Origin: JALHQU01 sp043727675
GTDB lineage: Bacteria; Planctomycetota; Planctomycetia; Gemmatales; Gemmataceae
Direction: 5' to 3'
Assembly (NCBI GenBank): GCA_043727675.1
Contig: JAYSYJ010000281.1
Coordinates: 1-64,000 of the forward strand
Length of the DNA: 64,000 nt
In this document: positions 29,354 through 42,689 of the stretch, one piece after another
How the letters are laid out: each line of letters opens with the position of its first letter
How positions within the stretch are numbered: the stretch's first letter is position 1
The notes under the pieces: model-generated
What the model saw: only the letters and a program-made list of their open reading frames with translations
Told to the model about the DNA's origin: nothing
The model's database searches: none
Translations under genes and position numbers: made by a program

Positions 29354-32300
29354 ATGCCTGTTCTTTCGAATTCCGTGGATGACGAAACTCCACCCACTGG
29401 AGCCATGTCAGATACTGGGGGGTTTGCGCAGCAATTGGGGCCGTTGGAAGTGACGCGGGCGTCCCCGGTGCGACTGCACAGCACCCCGCTCGATTCGTCG
29501 GTGCAGGCCCCGACCCCGCCACCACGGGATTTGACCACCACACCCGTTCCCGGATCAGTGCGGGCCGTCAAACTCCCCCAAGTCCCCGGTTTCGTCCTCT
29601 CCGGCGAACTCGGACGCGGCGGCATGGGCGTCGTCTACCGAGCCAAGCAAATCCGACTCAATCGAGTCGTCGCCCTCAAAATGCTCCTCCACGCCGATAC
29701 CGCCGACCTCGTCGACATCATCCGCTTCCGCTCCGAAGCCGAAGCCGTCGCCGCCGTCAAACATCCCCACGTCGTTCAAGTTCACGAATTCGGCCACGTC
29801 GACGGCAAGCCGTACTTCGCCATGGAGTTCCTCGCCGGCGGCACCCTCCACAACCGCATCCGGACACTCGGCAAATCCGACCCGCTCCCCGCGGCCCAAC
29901 TCGTCGAGAAGTTGGCCCGCGCCGTCCAAGCCGCCCACTCCGAAGGGATCGTCCACCGCGACCTCAAACCCGGCAACATCCTCTTCGACGAACTCGGCGA
30001 ACCGCGCGTCACCGACTTCGGACTCGCCAAGCGTTTTTCGATGCAACTCACCAACACTCAAGCCGTCATGGGCACCCCCGCTTACATGTCGCCCGAACAA
30101 GCGAGTGGCCGCACCAAATTCGTCGGCCCGCCATCGGATATCTACTCGTTGGGTGTGATCTTATACGAGTGCCTCACCGGCAAACCCCCCTTTGACGGCG
30201 CCGATTCCATCACCGTCATTCAGCAAGTGTTGAACGACACGCCCAGTTCGATCCGCTCTCAAGTTCGCACCGTACCACGCGATCTCGAATTGATCTGCTT
30301 GAAGTGTTTGGAAAAAGAACCCGCCGACCGGTATCCCACCGCCGCGGCCCTCGCAGAAGATCTCAGCTGCTTCCTCGCTGGCCAACCGGTGCAGGTACGA
30401 CCGGCCGGCCCACTCGAACGAAGCATCAAGTGGGCGCGGCGGCACCCGACGATCGCTTCGGTCTATGCCCTGTCCGCCCTCGTGCTCGTCATCACGACGC
30501 TCGGGCTCGGGATCATCGGACTCTGGTGGGAGGCAGTCGGCGCCCGCGACGAAGCGGACCGCAACTCTCACGTGGCCGAACTGGCGAAAGCCGACGCCGA
30601 GGCCCAGCGCGGCGAAGCCGAGGAATCCCGCGATCGACTGACGGGGCAAAATCGGGAAATCTCCAACGCGCGCAAGAGCGTCGAGGATTCCCTTGTCAGC
30701 GAGAAAGTCGCGAATGCCGCAGCACAGACATCGGCCCAAGTGGCCCGCGAAGCGACCGGGAAAGCCGAGGCCGCCAAACAATCGTTGGAGACGATCTCGT
30801 ACCTGCGGGACGTCGGGTTCGCCAACCTCGAGTCGCAGCGCGGGAATGTGCTGCGGGCCAGGCAGCTCCTCGACAACTGCCCCGAAAATCGCCGCGATTG
30901 GGAATGGTGGCACGCTTACCGCGTGGCCCACAAGGAGGCGGCGTCCGGCTCGACAAATGCCGTCGCGACGGATATCGCGTTCTCCGGGAAAAGTGTCGAT
31001 GTGACCACGGTCGACGAAGGCGGCGTCATCACCCCTTTCGACATGGACGTCGGCCGAGGATTGCCGAAGTCGATGATTCCAGGCAACGAGGAGCACTTAC
31101 TCAGCCGGCTTTCCGAGAACGCGAGCCGGTTGCTGACCGTGCGATCCCGGTTTCAGAAAGCTCCGGACATCGCGACGGTCTGGAATACGAAAACGGGCAA
31201 GCCCGTCGGGGTTTTTCCGGCCACGGGACAACTGGCCCGCTCGGCCGCGATCTCGGGCAATGGCGAGAAGATCCTCATCGGCTACGCCCAGCCCCACCAT
31301 CTGACGGCTTACGATGTCGCGACGGGAAAGGAACTCGGCACGCTAGAGGGGTTTTGCCCGGCCGAGCGGACGGGGCTGAATCGTGACGGTACTCGGGCAA
31401 TCTCGGCGATTGCGCACAAGCGGGATCAGGACTCGGCGTACGACATCGTTGTCTGGGATACCGCCACCGGCAAAATACTGGCGAAACACACTTCCAAATT
31501 AGGCTTCCCGATCGCGATGGCGCTCGATGCGGACGGCACGACCGCAGTCATCGGCTACGACACTGGCGCGCTCCTGCTGTATGACGTCCGCACGCAAAAG
31601 GCTATCGAATCGGAAAAGGCCCACACCGGATCAGTGCTGGCGGTGGCGATCACCCGCGATGGACAGCGGGTCGCGAGTTCGGGGGATGACGGCATCGTGC
31701 GCATCTGCGAAGCCCAGACGGGAGTACTCGAACAGAACTTCCGCGGTCACACGAGGCGGGTGCTGAGCGTGAAGTTCGATTCGACCGGTGAGCTCGTCGC
31801 GTCGACGGATGTGGCCCAACGTTTCTTCGTCTGGATCATGAAGGGGACCAAGCAGGCCATCGCGAAGCTCGATCCCCCCGCTGAGATGAAGGGGCAATTC
31901 GTCATGGATCAGGCCGGCAAACGGTGTATTTCCTACTCGGAGAGCGGCCACATCCACATCTGGGAATTGCGGGCGGACAAACACGACCCGATCACTCCGC
32001 CGACCGATGCCAAGTTCGCAACTTTCGCCATCGATCCCAAGGGGACGCGGTTCGCCGGGGCCGACGACCGCGGCACGATCTACCTTTGGGATCAGATCGC
32101 CACGGTAGCCCACGAATTGCCCAAGCTAGAGTCGACGAAACTCGACCGGGAAATCGGGGGGAGCAGGACGCTCGCCGTCGAAACGCTGGCCTTCAGCGCC
32201 GACGGTACACGCTTGCTCGCCACCGACGGCTGGCGGATTTCAGTCTTCGACACTACCACACGGAAGCAGATTTTCACACGCGAAGTGCGCCACACGGTCG

Positions 32301-32803
32301 CTTGCATCAGCGATGACGGCCAATCCGCGGCGGCTGGTTCTCTCGGCCAGGCCTTCGCCTGGAGACTCGACTCGGACTCCTCGGAATCGAGCTTCACCTT
32401 CGGAAGCGGTTGGCTGTCGGCGATCGCGCTGAGCCGAGACGGAACCGTTCTGGCTTTGGGAACGCGGGATTGGGACATCTTCCTCTTCGATGTGCGAAAC
32501 CCCGATACCAAAGAAGAAACGGCGCCGAAAACCAAGCTCGAAGGGCATATCACTGCGGTGCGGAGTCTCGCATTCCATTCCAAAGGACACCGGCTGGTCT
32601 CTGGCGCTGATGATGGGTCGATCAAAGTCTGGGACACCGAGAGCGGCCAAGAAGCGATCAGCATCAACATCTTTGTCCGCGTACCAATTCGTCGCATTTT
32701 TTTCAGCAACGGCAGCAGTGATATCATCGTGATGCCGGATAAGTGCCCGCCATTCAACCTGCACGGCGGAACCCGTCGGCTCGTGGTTCCGCCGCGGCAC
32801 TAG
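29354..32803 (+). CDS. Transmembrane Ser/Thr protein kinase with WD40 sensor domain
   Basis: An 1149-residue protein. The Hanks-type kinase domain (about residues 80-345) has the Gly loop GRGGMGVVY, Lys109 in VALKM, the catalytic HRDLKPGN (His201-Asp203), DFG at 221-223 and an APE-type MSPEQAS. A membrane helix follows (about 372-395, VYALSALVLVITTLGLGIIGLWW), then a coiled-coil region rich in Ala/Glu (about 395-480). The C-terminal half is built of WD40-like blades (for example GHTRRVLSVKFDSTGELVAS, GHITAVRSLAFHSKGHRLVSG, IKVWDTESGQ). The topology suggests a cytoplasmic kinase with an extracytoplasmic propeller, a common planctomycete design. Substrate unknown. Confidence 0.9.
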   Translation: MPVLSNSVDDETPPTGAMSDTGGFAQQLGPLEVTRASPVRLHSTPLDSSVQAPTPPPRDLTTTPVPGSVRAVKLPQVPGFVLSGELGRGGMGVVYRAKQIRLNRVVALKMLLHADTADLVDIIRFRSEAEAVAAVKHPHVVQVHEFGHVDGKPYFAMEFLAGGTLHNRIRTLGKSDPLPAAQLVEKLARAVQAAHSEGIVHRDLKPGNILFDELGEPRVTDFGLAKRFSMQLTNTQAVMGTPAYMSPEQASGRTKFVGPPSDIYSLGVILYECLTGKPPFDGADSITVIQQVLNDTPSSIRSQVRTVPRDLELICLKCLEKEPADRYPTAAALAEDLSCFLAGQPVQVRPAGPLERSIKWARRHPTIASVYALSALVLVITTLGLGIIGLWWEAVGARDEADRNSHVAELAKADAEAQRGEAEESRDRLTGQNREISNARKSVEDSLVSEKVANAAAQTSAQVAREATGKAEAAKQSLETISYLRDVGFANLESQRGNVLRARQLLDNCPENRRDWEWWHAYRVAHKEAASGSTNAVATDIAFSGKSVDVTTVDEGGVITPFDMDVGRGLPKSMIPGNEEHLLSRLSENASRLLTVRSRFQKAPDIATVWNTKTGKPVGVFPATGQLARSAAISGNGEKILIGYAQPHHLTAYDVATGKELGTLEGFCPAERTGLNRDGTRAISAIAHKRDQDSAYDIVVWDTATGKILAKHTSKLGFPIAMALDADGTTAVIGYDTGALLLYDVRTQKAIESEKAHTGSVLAVAITRDGQRVASSGDDGIVRICEAQTGVLEQNFRGHTRRVLSVKFDSTGELVASTDVAQRFFVWIMKGTKQAIAKLDPPAEMKGQFVMDQAGKRCISYSESGHIHIWELRADKHDPITPPTDAKFATFAIDPKGTRFAGADDRGTIYLWDQIATVAHELPKLESTKLDREIGGSRTLAVETLAFSADGTRLLATDGWRISVFDTTTRKQIFTREVRHTVACISDDGQSAAAGSLGQAFAWRLDSDSSESSFTFGSGWLSAIALSRDGTVLALGTRDWDIFLFDVRNPDTKEETAPKTKLEGHITAVRSLAFHSKGHRLVSGADDGSIKVWDTESGQEAISINIFVRVPIRRIFFSNGSSDIIVMPDKCPPFNLHGGTRRLVVPPRH

Positions 32804-32804
32804 A

Positions 32805-33284
32805 TTAGCAACAGCCTGACGTTCCACAACTCCCCTTCGGCTGGGCCGTCGGTGCCGCACTCGCCAACACGGGGATGCCGCAACGATCCGGGGCCAAGCA
32901 ATCGGTGTGTTTGCTCCCCAACATCAGCAGTAACCCGTTCGGCGTGACTTCCATCCCGCCCAGTGGGTACTGCGAGATCGTGCCGGCTTCGTATTCGATT
33001 TCCACCGCTAGATCGTCGTCCTTCAAGATCGGCGCGGCCAGCTCCACGATCTTCGACAATTTACCCGCCGTGAGGCGGTGGTCGATATCCGCCGCGACCC
33101 ACACTTGCACCACGCACGCGGTGCTTTCCCGACGGGTGCCCCCGCAATCGACGAACTCTTTATGAACGCGACCGATCTCGGTGACGTGAAAATGGGCCGG
33201 CACGAAGTCGCCATCCGGCAGCATCACATGCAGCGGGGCATTCGTGTCTTTCGCCAACGCTCTGCGGAAGGTGGACAGGTTCAT
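32805..33284 (-). CDS. DUF6428-like small protein with Cys-rich C-terminus
   Basis: A 159-residue soluble protein. The blocks LHVMLPDGDFVPAHFHVTEIG and FVDCGGTRRE, plus AADIDHRLTAGKL, recall the DUF6428 family. The last residues are CGTSGCC, adding three cysteines near the terminus, with further Cys at CLAPDRCG. This could be a metal site; family function is unknown. It is convergent with the kinase gene (stops 1 nt apart) and lies 88 nt from the carB stop on the same strand, downstream of it. Confidence 0.65.
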   Translation of the reverse strand: MNLSTFRRALAKDTNAPLHVMLPDGDFVPAHFHVTEIGRVHKEFVDCGGTRRESTACVVQVWVAADIDHRLTAGKLSKIVELAAPILKDDDLAVEIEYEAGTISQYPLGGMEVTPNGLLLMLGSKHTDCLAPDRCGIPVLASAAPTAQPKGSCGTSGCC

Positions 33285-33372
33285 CGGTGGAACTCTAGAA
33301 AGGTAACTGCGCGCCCGTCGAGCGCGGTCGGTGAATACACTTCTATCTTACCGTTCGACAGACGTCGCGCGG

Positions 33373-36687
<3,315 letters not shown>

Positions 36688-36830
36688 GGTTCTCGGAACG
36701 GGCTAAAGGTCGGTTCGGGCCAAACTCGTACTAGCTTACGGAGTGCGTGTGCCGCACCAAGTGGGGAACGCGGGAATTGAACTCGCTGCTCCGAATTGAC
36801 CACCGTTACTGGACCCTGTAAACCAAATCG

Positions 36831-38045
36831 ATGAAACACCTCATCATCATCCCCGATGGTTGTGCCGACGAACCGGTTGCCGAACTGGGCCACCGCACCC
36901 CTTTGCAAGCGGCGAACCTACCGAACATGGATCGCGTGGTGCAACTCGGCACCACCGGCCTGACCAACAACGTCCCGGCGACTCTCACGCCGGCTTCCGA
37001 CGTCGCCACGTTGTCGCTATTCGGTTACGACCCTTTGAAGGTTTATACCGGGAGGGCGCCGCTCGAAACGGCCGCGATGGGAATCCCCTTGGGGCCGAAT
37101 GATTGGGCCATCCGCTGCAACTGGATCCACGCCCCGGAGGGAACGATGGACGACTTCACCGCCGGGCACATCACGAGTGACGACGGTGGCGAATTGATGG
37201 CCGCGATCCAAGCTGAGTTGGGCGGACGCGAACTCGCCGGTGGCGTGCTGGAGTTCCACGCGGGCGTGAGTTACCGCAATATTTTGGTCTGGCGTGGGCG
37301 AACCGCCGAGTCGCCGTTCGCCGACTTGAAGACGCAACCGCCGCACGATGTGCCGAACCGTCCGTTGGCCGATCACCTGCCCGTCGGCACCGCTCGCAAA
37401 CTTCTCGTCGAGTTGATGGAGGCGAGCAAAACGGTGCTGAAGAATCACCCGGCGAACCTCCGTCGGATTGCGGCCGGGAAGAAACCGGCGACCCAAATTT
37501 GGCTCTGGGGCCAAGGGAAAGCCCCGACCGTGATTCCGTTTCAACAGGTGTACGGGCCACGCGGGGCCATCATCTCGGCGGTCGATCTCGTCCGAGGTGT
37601 CGGGGTTCTGTTGGGCTGGCACCGCATCGACGTGCCCGGTGCCACAGGGTACCTCGACACCGATTATGCCGCCAAAGGGCGCTACGCCATCGAAGCTCTG
37701 AAGCAGTTCGACTTAGTGTGCGTCCACGTCGAAGCACCGGACGAAGCGTCGCACGAAGGGCTACCGCACGAGAAGGTGACCGCGCTCGAACGGATCGATA
37801 CCCACATTGTCGGGCCGTTGCTGGAGGCACTGCCGCAGTACGAGTCGTGGCGAATCTTGGTGGAACCCGATCACCGCACCACGCTGGCCACGCGGGCGCA
37901 CGCCTACGGAGCCGTCCCGTTCGCCATCGCCGGAACGGGCATTGCGCCCAGCGGAGCCAAGCAGTACGACGAAGCTACCGCCGCCGCCAGCCCGCTCGCC
38001 TTCGACCCCGGCTGGAAGCTGATGGAGTGGTTCTTGGGGAGGTGA
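36831..38045 (+). CDS. ApgM-type cofactor-independent phosphoglycerate mutase
   Basis: A 404-residue alkaline-phosphatase-superfamily enzyme interconverting 2- and 3-phosphoglycerate in glycolysis. LIIIPDGCADEP at the N-terminus supplies the first metal-binding Asp. SDVATLSLFGYDP carries the phosphoacceptor Ser56. RAPLETAAMGIPL and WAIRCNW follow. HVEAPDEASHEG and EPDHRTT hold the C-terminal metal-binding Asp/His residues. Length and motifs fit the archaeal-type (ApgM) iPGM rather than GpmI. It is divergent from carB. Confidence 0.88.
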   Translation: MKHLIIIPDGCADEPVAELGHRTPLQAANLPNMDRVVQLGTTGLTNNVPATLTPASDVATLSLFGYDPLKVYTGRAPLETAAMGIPLGPNDWAIRCNWIHAPEGTMDDFTAGHITSDDGGELMAAIQAELGGRELAGGVLEFHAGVSYRNILVWRGRTAESPFADLKTQPPHDVPNRPLADHLPVGTARKLLVELMEASKTVLKNHPANLRRIAAGKKPATQIWLWGQGKAPTVIPFQQVYGPRGAIISAVDLVRGVGVLLGWHRIDVPGATGYLDTDYAAKGRYAIEALKQFDLVCVHVEAPDEASHEGLPHEKVTALERIDTHIVGPLLEALPQYESWRILVEPDHRTTLATRAHAYGAVPFAIAGTGIAPSGAKQYDEATAAASPLAFDPGWKLMEWFLGR

Positions 38046-38188
38046 GATCGACTGAATCTTTCACAGCCGACCCGACTAAGCAATCGAGAAGTTCCTCACG
38101 AAATGAGAGGGTCGCCCAAACCTTTCCTGGCACCCTTTCCCTAAGATAACGGTTACCGTTCGTTTCCTAGTTGCCTTTCGAGTCGCGC

Positions 38189-39991
38189 ATGAGTTTGTTG
38201 TTGTCGGCCCGGTCGATTGCCAAGAGTTTCAGCCACCGGCCCTTGTTCGCCGATCTCTCGCTGGACTTGCGTGCCGGCGAGAAGATCGGGTTGATCGGCC
38301 CGAACGGCGCGGGCAAGTCGACGCTGCTCAAAATATTGGCGGCGGTGGAAGTACCCGATTCCGGGGAACGCTCGGTGGCCCGATCCGCCCGCGTGGGCTA
38401 TCTCCCGCAAGAGGACACGTTCCCACCGGATCGCACTTCGCGGGAAGTGATCCTCGACGCTTTGGCCGACGACGACCTCGAAGACCACGAACGCGAGATG
38501 CACGCCGCCATCGCCCTGACCAAAGTCGGCTTGGACGACGGCGACCAGATGCCCGACACCCTGTCCGGCGGGTGGCGCAAACGCCTCGCCGTGGCCCGTG
38601 CGCTCGCACTGCGGCCCGACTTCTTGCTGATGGACGAACCGACCAACCACCTCGATCTGCCCGGCGTCGTCTGGCTCGAAAAGTTGTTGCGGGCCTCACC
38701 GTTCGGGTATCTGGCCGCCACGCACGACCGGGCGTTCCTGCGGGCCATCGCCCCGGAGATCATCGAGATCAGCCGGGTCTATCCCACGGGCAGTTTCCGC
38801 GCCGACGGTGGTTACGACAGCTTCGACGAGAAGCGCGAACTGTTCCTCGAAGCCCAGGGCCGCCAACGCGAAGCGGTGGCCAACCAAGTGCGGCGCGAAT
38901 CGGAATGGCTCGGCCGCAAGGAGTCGGCCCAGCGGAAGAAATCGAAGTCGCGCATCGGCGAAGCGGCCGACCGTCGCGCGGTTCTCGCCGAGTTGAACTA
39001 CCGCACTGCCGCCGCCGGTGCGGCTGGAATCGACTTCGACGGTACCGGTCGGCAGACGAAGAAACTGCTCACGGCGCAGGGCATCGGCAAGTCGCTCGGC
39101 GGCAAGCCACTGTTCCACGACATCGATTTAATTTTGTCGCCGGGGATGCGGCTCGGACTGCTCGGGGCTAACGGCAGTGGCAAGAGCACGCTACTGAAAG
39201 TACTCGGTGGCGAACTCGACCCCGACACCGGCGTCGTCACCCGGGCGGACGGACTGCGAGCCGTGACCTTCGAACAGGGGCGCTCCTCGCTCGACCAAAA
39301 CATGCGGTTGCGTACAGCGTTGTCTCCGAACGCCGATTCGGTGATCTACCGCGGTCAACCGCTGCACGTGGCTGCGTGGGCGCAGCGCTTCTTGTTCAGC
39401 CCGCTGCAACTCGATTTGGAACTCGGCGCCCTCTCCGGCGGGGAACAAGCCCGGGTTCGCATCGCCCAACTGATGCTCAAGCCGGCCGATTTACTCCTGT
39501 TGGATGAACCGACGAACGACCTCGACATCCCCGCGCTCGAGGTGCTGGAAGAGAGCTTGTCCGAGTTTCCCGGCGCGATCATCCTCGTCAGCCACGATCG
39601 CGATTTGATGGATCGCCTCTGCACCGAAGTGATCGGTTTGGACGGCCGGGGCGGATCGAATTCGTACGGCAGCGTCGGCCAATGGTTGACGTCGTACGAG
39701 AAAGCCAATGCCGCGCTCAAGGGTGACGATAAAGCCAAGATCAAGGGGGAATCGAAACCCAAAGCGAAGAAAATGAGCTACAAGGAGCAACAAGAATGGG
39801 ATGGCATGGAAGCGGCCCTGGAAGCGGCCGAGGGTTCGGTGGCAGAGGCGCAGGCCCTGGTTGAAGCGGCCGCAAACTCTCCTCGCCCCATTCTAACGGC
39901 GGCGTGCGGCCAACTGGACGCGGCCCAAGCGAAAGTGGAGAAACTGTACGCCCGCTGGCAGGTGCTCGAAGCCAAGCGGAGTGGATCGTGA
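38189..39991 (+). CDS. ABC-F family ATPase (Uup-like)
   Basis: A 600-residue soluble protein with two ABC cassettes and no membrane helices, as in ribosome-associated ABC-F translation factors. Cassette 1: Walker A GPNGAGKS, signature LSGGWRKRL, Walker B LLMDEPTNHLD. Linker: residues about 215-285, Arg/Lys-rich. Cassette 2: GANGSGKS, LSGGEQARV, DEPTNDLDIPALEVLEE. The C-terminal 70 residues form a coiled-coil-like tail (KKMSYKEQQEWDGMEAALEAAE...), as in Uup. Starts considered: ATG at 38189, which directly begins the first beta strand, or a TTG at 38171. iscX follows 27 nt downstream. Confidence 0.88.
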   Translation: MSLLLSARSIAKSFSHRPLFADLSLDLRAGEKIGLIGPNGAGKSTLLKILAAVEVPDSGERSVARSARVGYLPQEDTFPPDRTSREVILDALADDDLEDHEREMHAAIALTKVGLDDGDQMPDTLSGGWRKRLAVARALALRPDFLLMDEPTNHLDLPGVVWLEKLLRASPFGYLAATHDRAFLRAIAPEIIEISRVYPTGSFRADGGYDSFDEKRELFLEAQGRQREAVANQVRRESEWLGRKESAQRKKSKSRIGEAADRRAVLAELNYRTAAAGAAGIDFDGTGRQTKKLLTAQGIGKSLGGKPLFHDIDLILSPGMRLGLLGANGSGKSTLLKVLGGELDPDTGVVTRADGLRAVTFEQGRSSLDQNMRLRTALSPNADSVIYRGQPLHVAAWAQRFLFSPLQLDLELGALSGGEQARVRIAQLMLKPADLLLLDEPTNDLDIPALEVLEESLSEFPGAIILVSHDRDLMDRLCTEVIGLDGRGGSNSYGSVGQWLTSYEKANAALKGDDKAKIKGESKPKAKKMSYKEQQEWDGMEAALEAAEGSVAEAQALVEAAANSPRPILTAACGQLDAAQAKVEKLYARWQVLEAKRSGS

Positions 39992-40018
39992 CTTAGGACT
40001 ACTGACGGAGGATTACCG

Positions 40019-40237
40019 ATGGCGCTGAACTGGACCGACTTCCGTGAGATTGGCGAACTGCTGTTCGAGCGGTACGACACACTGAACCCGCTGACTGTGC
40101 GCTTCACCGATTTGCACAAATGGGTGATGGATCTAGAAGGATTCGAAGGCGTGCCGACGGGTTCATCCGAAAAGATCCTCGAAGCCATCCAGATGGCGTG
40201 GTTCGAGGAATGGAACGATGAATATGGTACTGCGTAA
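40019..40237 (+). CDS. iscX: Fe-S assembly protein IscX
   Basis: A 72-residue acidic protein colinear with E. coli IscX (66 residues): LNWTDFREIGELLFERY, TVRFTDLHKWVMDLEGF and SSEKILEAIQMAWFEEWNDE are conserved. IscX binds IscS and iron, adjusting cysteine desulfurase activity in Fe-S cluster assembly. A clear ribosome-binding site, CGGAGGA (40006-40012), precedes the ATG. It is normally found at the end of isc operons; here its only close neighbour is the ABC-F gene. It is convergent with the DUF4349 gene (2-nt gap). Confidence 0.92.
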   Translation: MALNWTDFREIGELLFERYDTLNPLTVRFTDLHKWVMDLEGFEGVPTGSSEKILEAIQMAWFEEWNDEYGTA

Positions 40238-40239
40238 GC

Positions 40240-41190
40240 TCAACTCTTCGCAGGCTCGTCCGGAGTTATCTCTTTGCGGGTGGCGCGTGCCATGAGCCGA
40301 ATCGGCCGCTCCTTGTTGCCCGAATATTCACCGACTCGACGCAGGGCGAATCGCGCCGCAAACAATCCGACCGCGATCAGCGGGAGCCACGGGGCCAATC
40401 CGACGACCAAGAGCACCGCATTTTTGCCGAGCCGCAATAACGACTTCCACGATTGGGTAAACGTGCCATCCACATCGTCGCCGAATGTGGGTGCAGCAGC
40501 CGGCCGGATGGGGTCATAGGTCTGCTCTTCGCGAGCGGTGAAGGTGATCGACGACAAACTCGACATTGTCGATAAGTACTTCAGCCGGCCCTCGGCTCGT
40601 TCAATTTCACCGCGGACGTTTTTGATCTGATCGCGAGTTTTCAAGTAGCCATCCACGTTGGTAATCGCGTCCTTGAGAAACTTGTTCAACGTCTCTTCTT
40701 CAACTTTCAAATTCTTAATGCGGCTCTGCAAGTCGACGTATTCTTCGGTCACATCTTGCGAGTCCGACGAATTCTTCACGACTTGCCCGAGTGCGGAGAG
40801 CGCCTTCAACACTTCGGGAAATTTTTCGACCGGTATCTTCAACGTCCAAATGGCCGTGCGCCGGGAACCGACCTGCCCGGTGATGTCCGACTTGGCAATA
40901 TACCCTTTGATTTCGTCAACGATTCGTGTGACTTCGGCCGCCGCCTGCTCGACATCTTTGACCACGACTTCGACCACGGCCGTGTAAATGATTTTCCGGC
41001 TGATCGCCTCATTTTTTTGACCGTCGGCGCCGGGCTTCCCGTCGCCTTTCTCACCCGCTTGCGGGGGCTTCGGCAGTTTCGGTGGGCCTTCTTGACTGAC
41101 TTCGCCGGTTGATCCTCCGCCGCAGCCTTCCGCTCCGAGAAGGGGCACACACAGCAACGCGACGAAGACAGGCCAAATGCGGCGACGCAT
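40240..41190 (-). CDS. DUF4349 lipoprotein
   Basis: A 316-residue protein. The N-terminal signal ends in LLGAEGC, a plausible lipobox with Cys23. A Gly/Pro/Lys-rich linker (about 24-60) follows, then the DUF4349 domain (about 62-285). This contains TAVVEVVVKDVEQAAAEV, GGYI-type (KGYIAKSDI) and YVDLQSRIKNLKVEEETLN with coiled-coil character, and a membrane helix near the C-terminus (about 255-282, AVLLVVGLAPWLPLIAVGLFAARFAL). The family is widespread and of unknown function, thought to be envelope-associated. Confidence 0.82.
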   Translation of the reverse strand: MRRRIWPVFVALLCVPLLGAEGCGGGSTGEVSQEGPPKLPKPPQAGEKGDGKPGADGQKNEAISRKIIYTAVVEVVVKDVEQAAAEVTRIVDEIKGYIAKSDITGQVGSRRTAIWTLKIPVEKFPEVLKALSALGQVVKNSSDSQDVTEEYVDLQSRIKNLKVEEETLNKFLKDAITNVDGYLKTRDQIKNVRGEIERAEGRLKYLSTMSSLSSITFTAREEQTYDPIRPAAAPTFGDDVDGTFTQSWKSLLRLGKNAVLLVVGLAPWLPLIAVGLFAARFALRRVGEYSGNKERPIRLMARATRKEITPDEPAKS

Positions 41191-41345
41191 GGGAAACCCC
41201 CGGTGAAGTGAGTTCCAATACGATACCTGAAACCGGACGTTTATTCCCGCGAGCGGTGGCGAATTGACATACTCTTTCTCTTACTTCATGAGTTCGCGGT
41301 GGTTATAGTAACAGCACTCGTTCCACTCGGAAGACTGTACGCACC

Positions 41346-42617
41346 ATGAATCTCTGGACACGCCGCCGACTGCGATCCCGTTGGACTTGGATCGGCCTTG
41401 TGGTCGCGGCGGTGGCGTCTGTGCAGCTTTATGCGTGGTACCAGTTTCGGAGTGGGCGCACGGCGCTCGCCGCCGATCGGCCGGATGTCGCCCATCGGCA
41501 CTTCGAACGGTCGCGGGCCATTTGGCCCTGGGGAAACCGAGTCGATGTGCAGTTGTTGAGCAGTCGGGCGGCGTGGCAATCGGGTGATCGAACCTTGGCC
41601 ATGGGCGAACTTCGAGAAGCTCGTCGGGCATCGGGGAGCACCACCCCGGAATTGGCTTTCGAGTGGGCGTTGCTCCAAGCGGTCGATGGGAACGTCTCGG
41701 ATGTCGCCGAGTATTTGCAGCAGAAGGCGGATGCCGACCCCAGCGTGCAACGCATCGTCTGGGAGGCACTGACCGAGGGATACTTAGCGGTCTATCGCGC
41801 CAACGACGCCTTCACCATCGCCCAGCAGTGGGTCAGCCGTGACCCGGACGATCTGCGGGCCTTGGAGCTACGCGGTCAAGCTGCGATCCAAGGCCGTGGT
41901 CGTGGTTTGGCAATCGGTGCGGACGACTTGCGCGAAGTTCTCAAACGCGAACCGACCCGCATCAGAGCACGGGCGATGCTTTCCATTACTTTGCTCGATC
42001 TCGGACTCTTCGATGAGGCGATTCCCGAACTCGAACGACTCACTCGGGATCAGCCTGATCAACCCGACCACCGGGTTCGCTTGGCCCGCTGTCTGAAAAT
42101 GACCAACCATCCGGACGAGGCCGTGAAACTGCTCGATGCGGTATTGCAATCGAACCCGGATCACGGTTTGGCCCTTCGGGCACGGGGACAATTCGCGCTG
42201 AGCGATCTCCGCCTGGCCGAAGCGGAAACGTGGCTCCGGCGTGCCGCCGAGGTTCTGCCGAACGACTACCAGACCCAGTACCTCTTGTATCAAGCTCTCC
42301 AGCAAGCGGGGTATGCGACGGAGGCGACCGAGCAGTTGAAGCGTTCCGAAACGGTGAAGCAACAGTCGACCCAATTGGCGGACTTGCGCACTCGCCGGCT
42401 GGCCGAACGACCGCTCGACCCGGCTTTGTACACCGAAATGGGGAGCTTGTTGGTGAAGACGGGCAACACCGAGCAAGGGCTGCGCTGGCTCGATGTGGCA
42501 CTGTCGCTCGATCCCGGATTTCGACCGGCTCACGAGGCGCTCGCATTGCATTTCGAAAAAGTGGGCAACACCGAACGAGCCGCATTTCATCGGCAGCAGT
42601 TGTCGAGACTGCGATAG
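41346..42617 (+). CDS. Membrane-anchored TPR protein
   Basis: A 423-residue protein. One N-terminal membrane helix (about 14-33, WIGLVVAAVASVQLYAWYQF) is followed by TPR repeats through to the end (for example RTALAADRPDVAHRHFERSR, AVKLLDAVLQSNPDHGLALR, GLRWLDVALSLDPGFRPAHE). It is 72 nt upstream of the CRTAC lipoprotein gene on the same strand; pairing of TPR and CRTAC/UnbV proteins is common in this phylum and suggests shared function. No catalytic motif. Confidence 0.72.
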   Translation: MNLWTRRRLRSRWTWIGLVVAAVASVQLYAWYQFRSGRTALAADRPDVAHRHFERSRAIWPWGNRVDVQLLSSRAAWQSGDRTLAMGELREARRASGSTTPELAFEWALLQAVDGNVSDVAEYLQQKADADPSVQRIVWEALTEGYLAVYRANDAFTIAQQWVSRDPDDLRALELRGQAAIQGRGRGLAIGADDLREVLKREPTRIRARAMLSITLLDLGLFDEAIPELERLTRDQPDQPDHRVRLARCLKMTNHPDEAVKLLDAVLQSNPDHGLALRARGQFALSDLRLAEAETWLRRAAEVLPNDYQTQYLLYQALQQAGYATEATEQLKRSETVKQQSTQLADLRTRRLAERPLDPALYTEMGSLLVKTGNTEQGLRWLDVALSLDPGFRPAHEALALHFEKVGNTERAAFHRQQLSRLR

Positions 42618-42689
42618 TCCGATTTGAACAGCGCTGCGGTGCCCGGCGTATCTCTGGTAGAAGATACCTCTCTCCGGTTGGATCCCATC

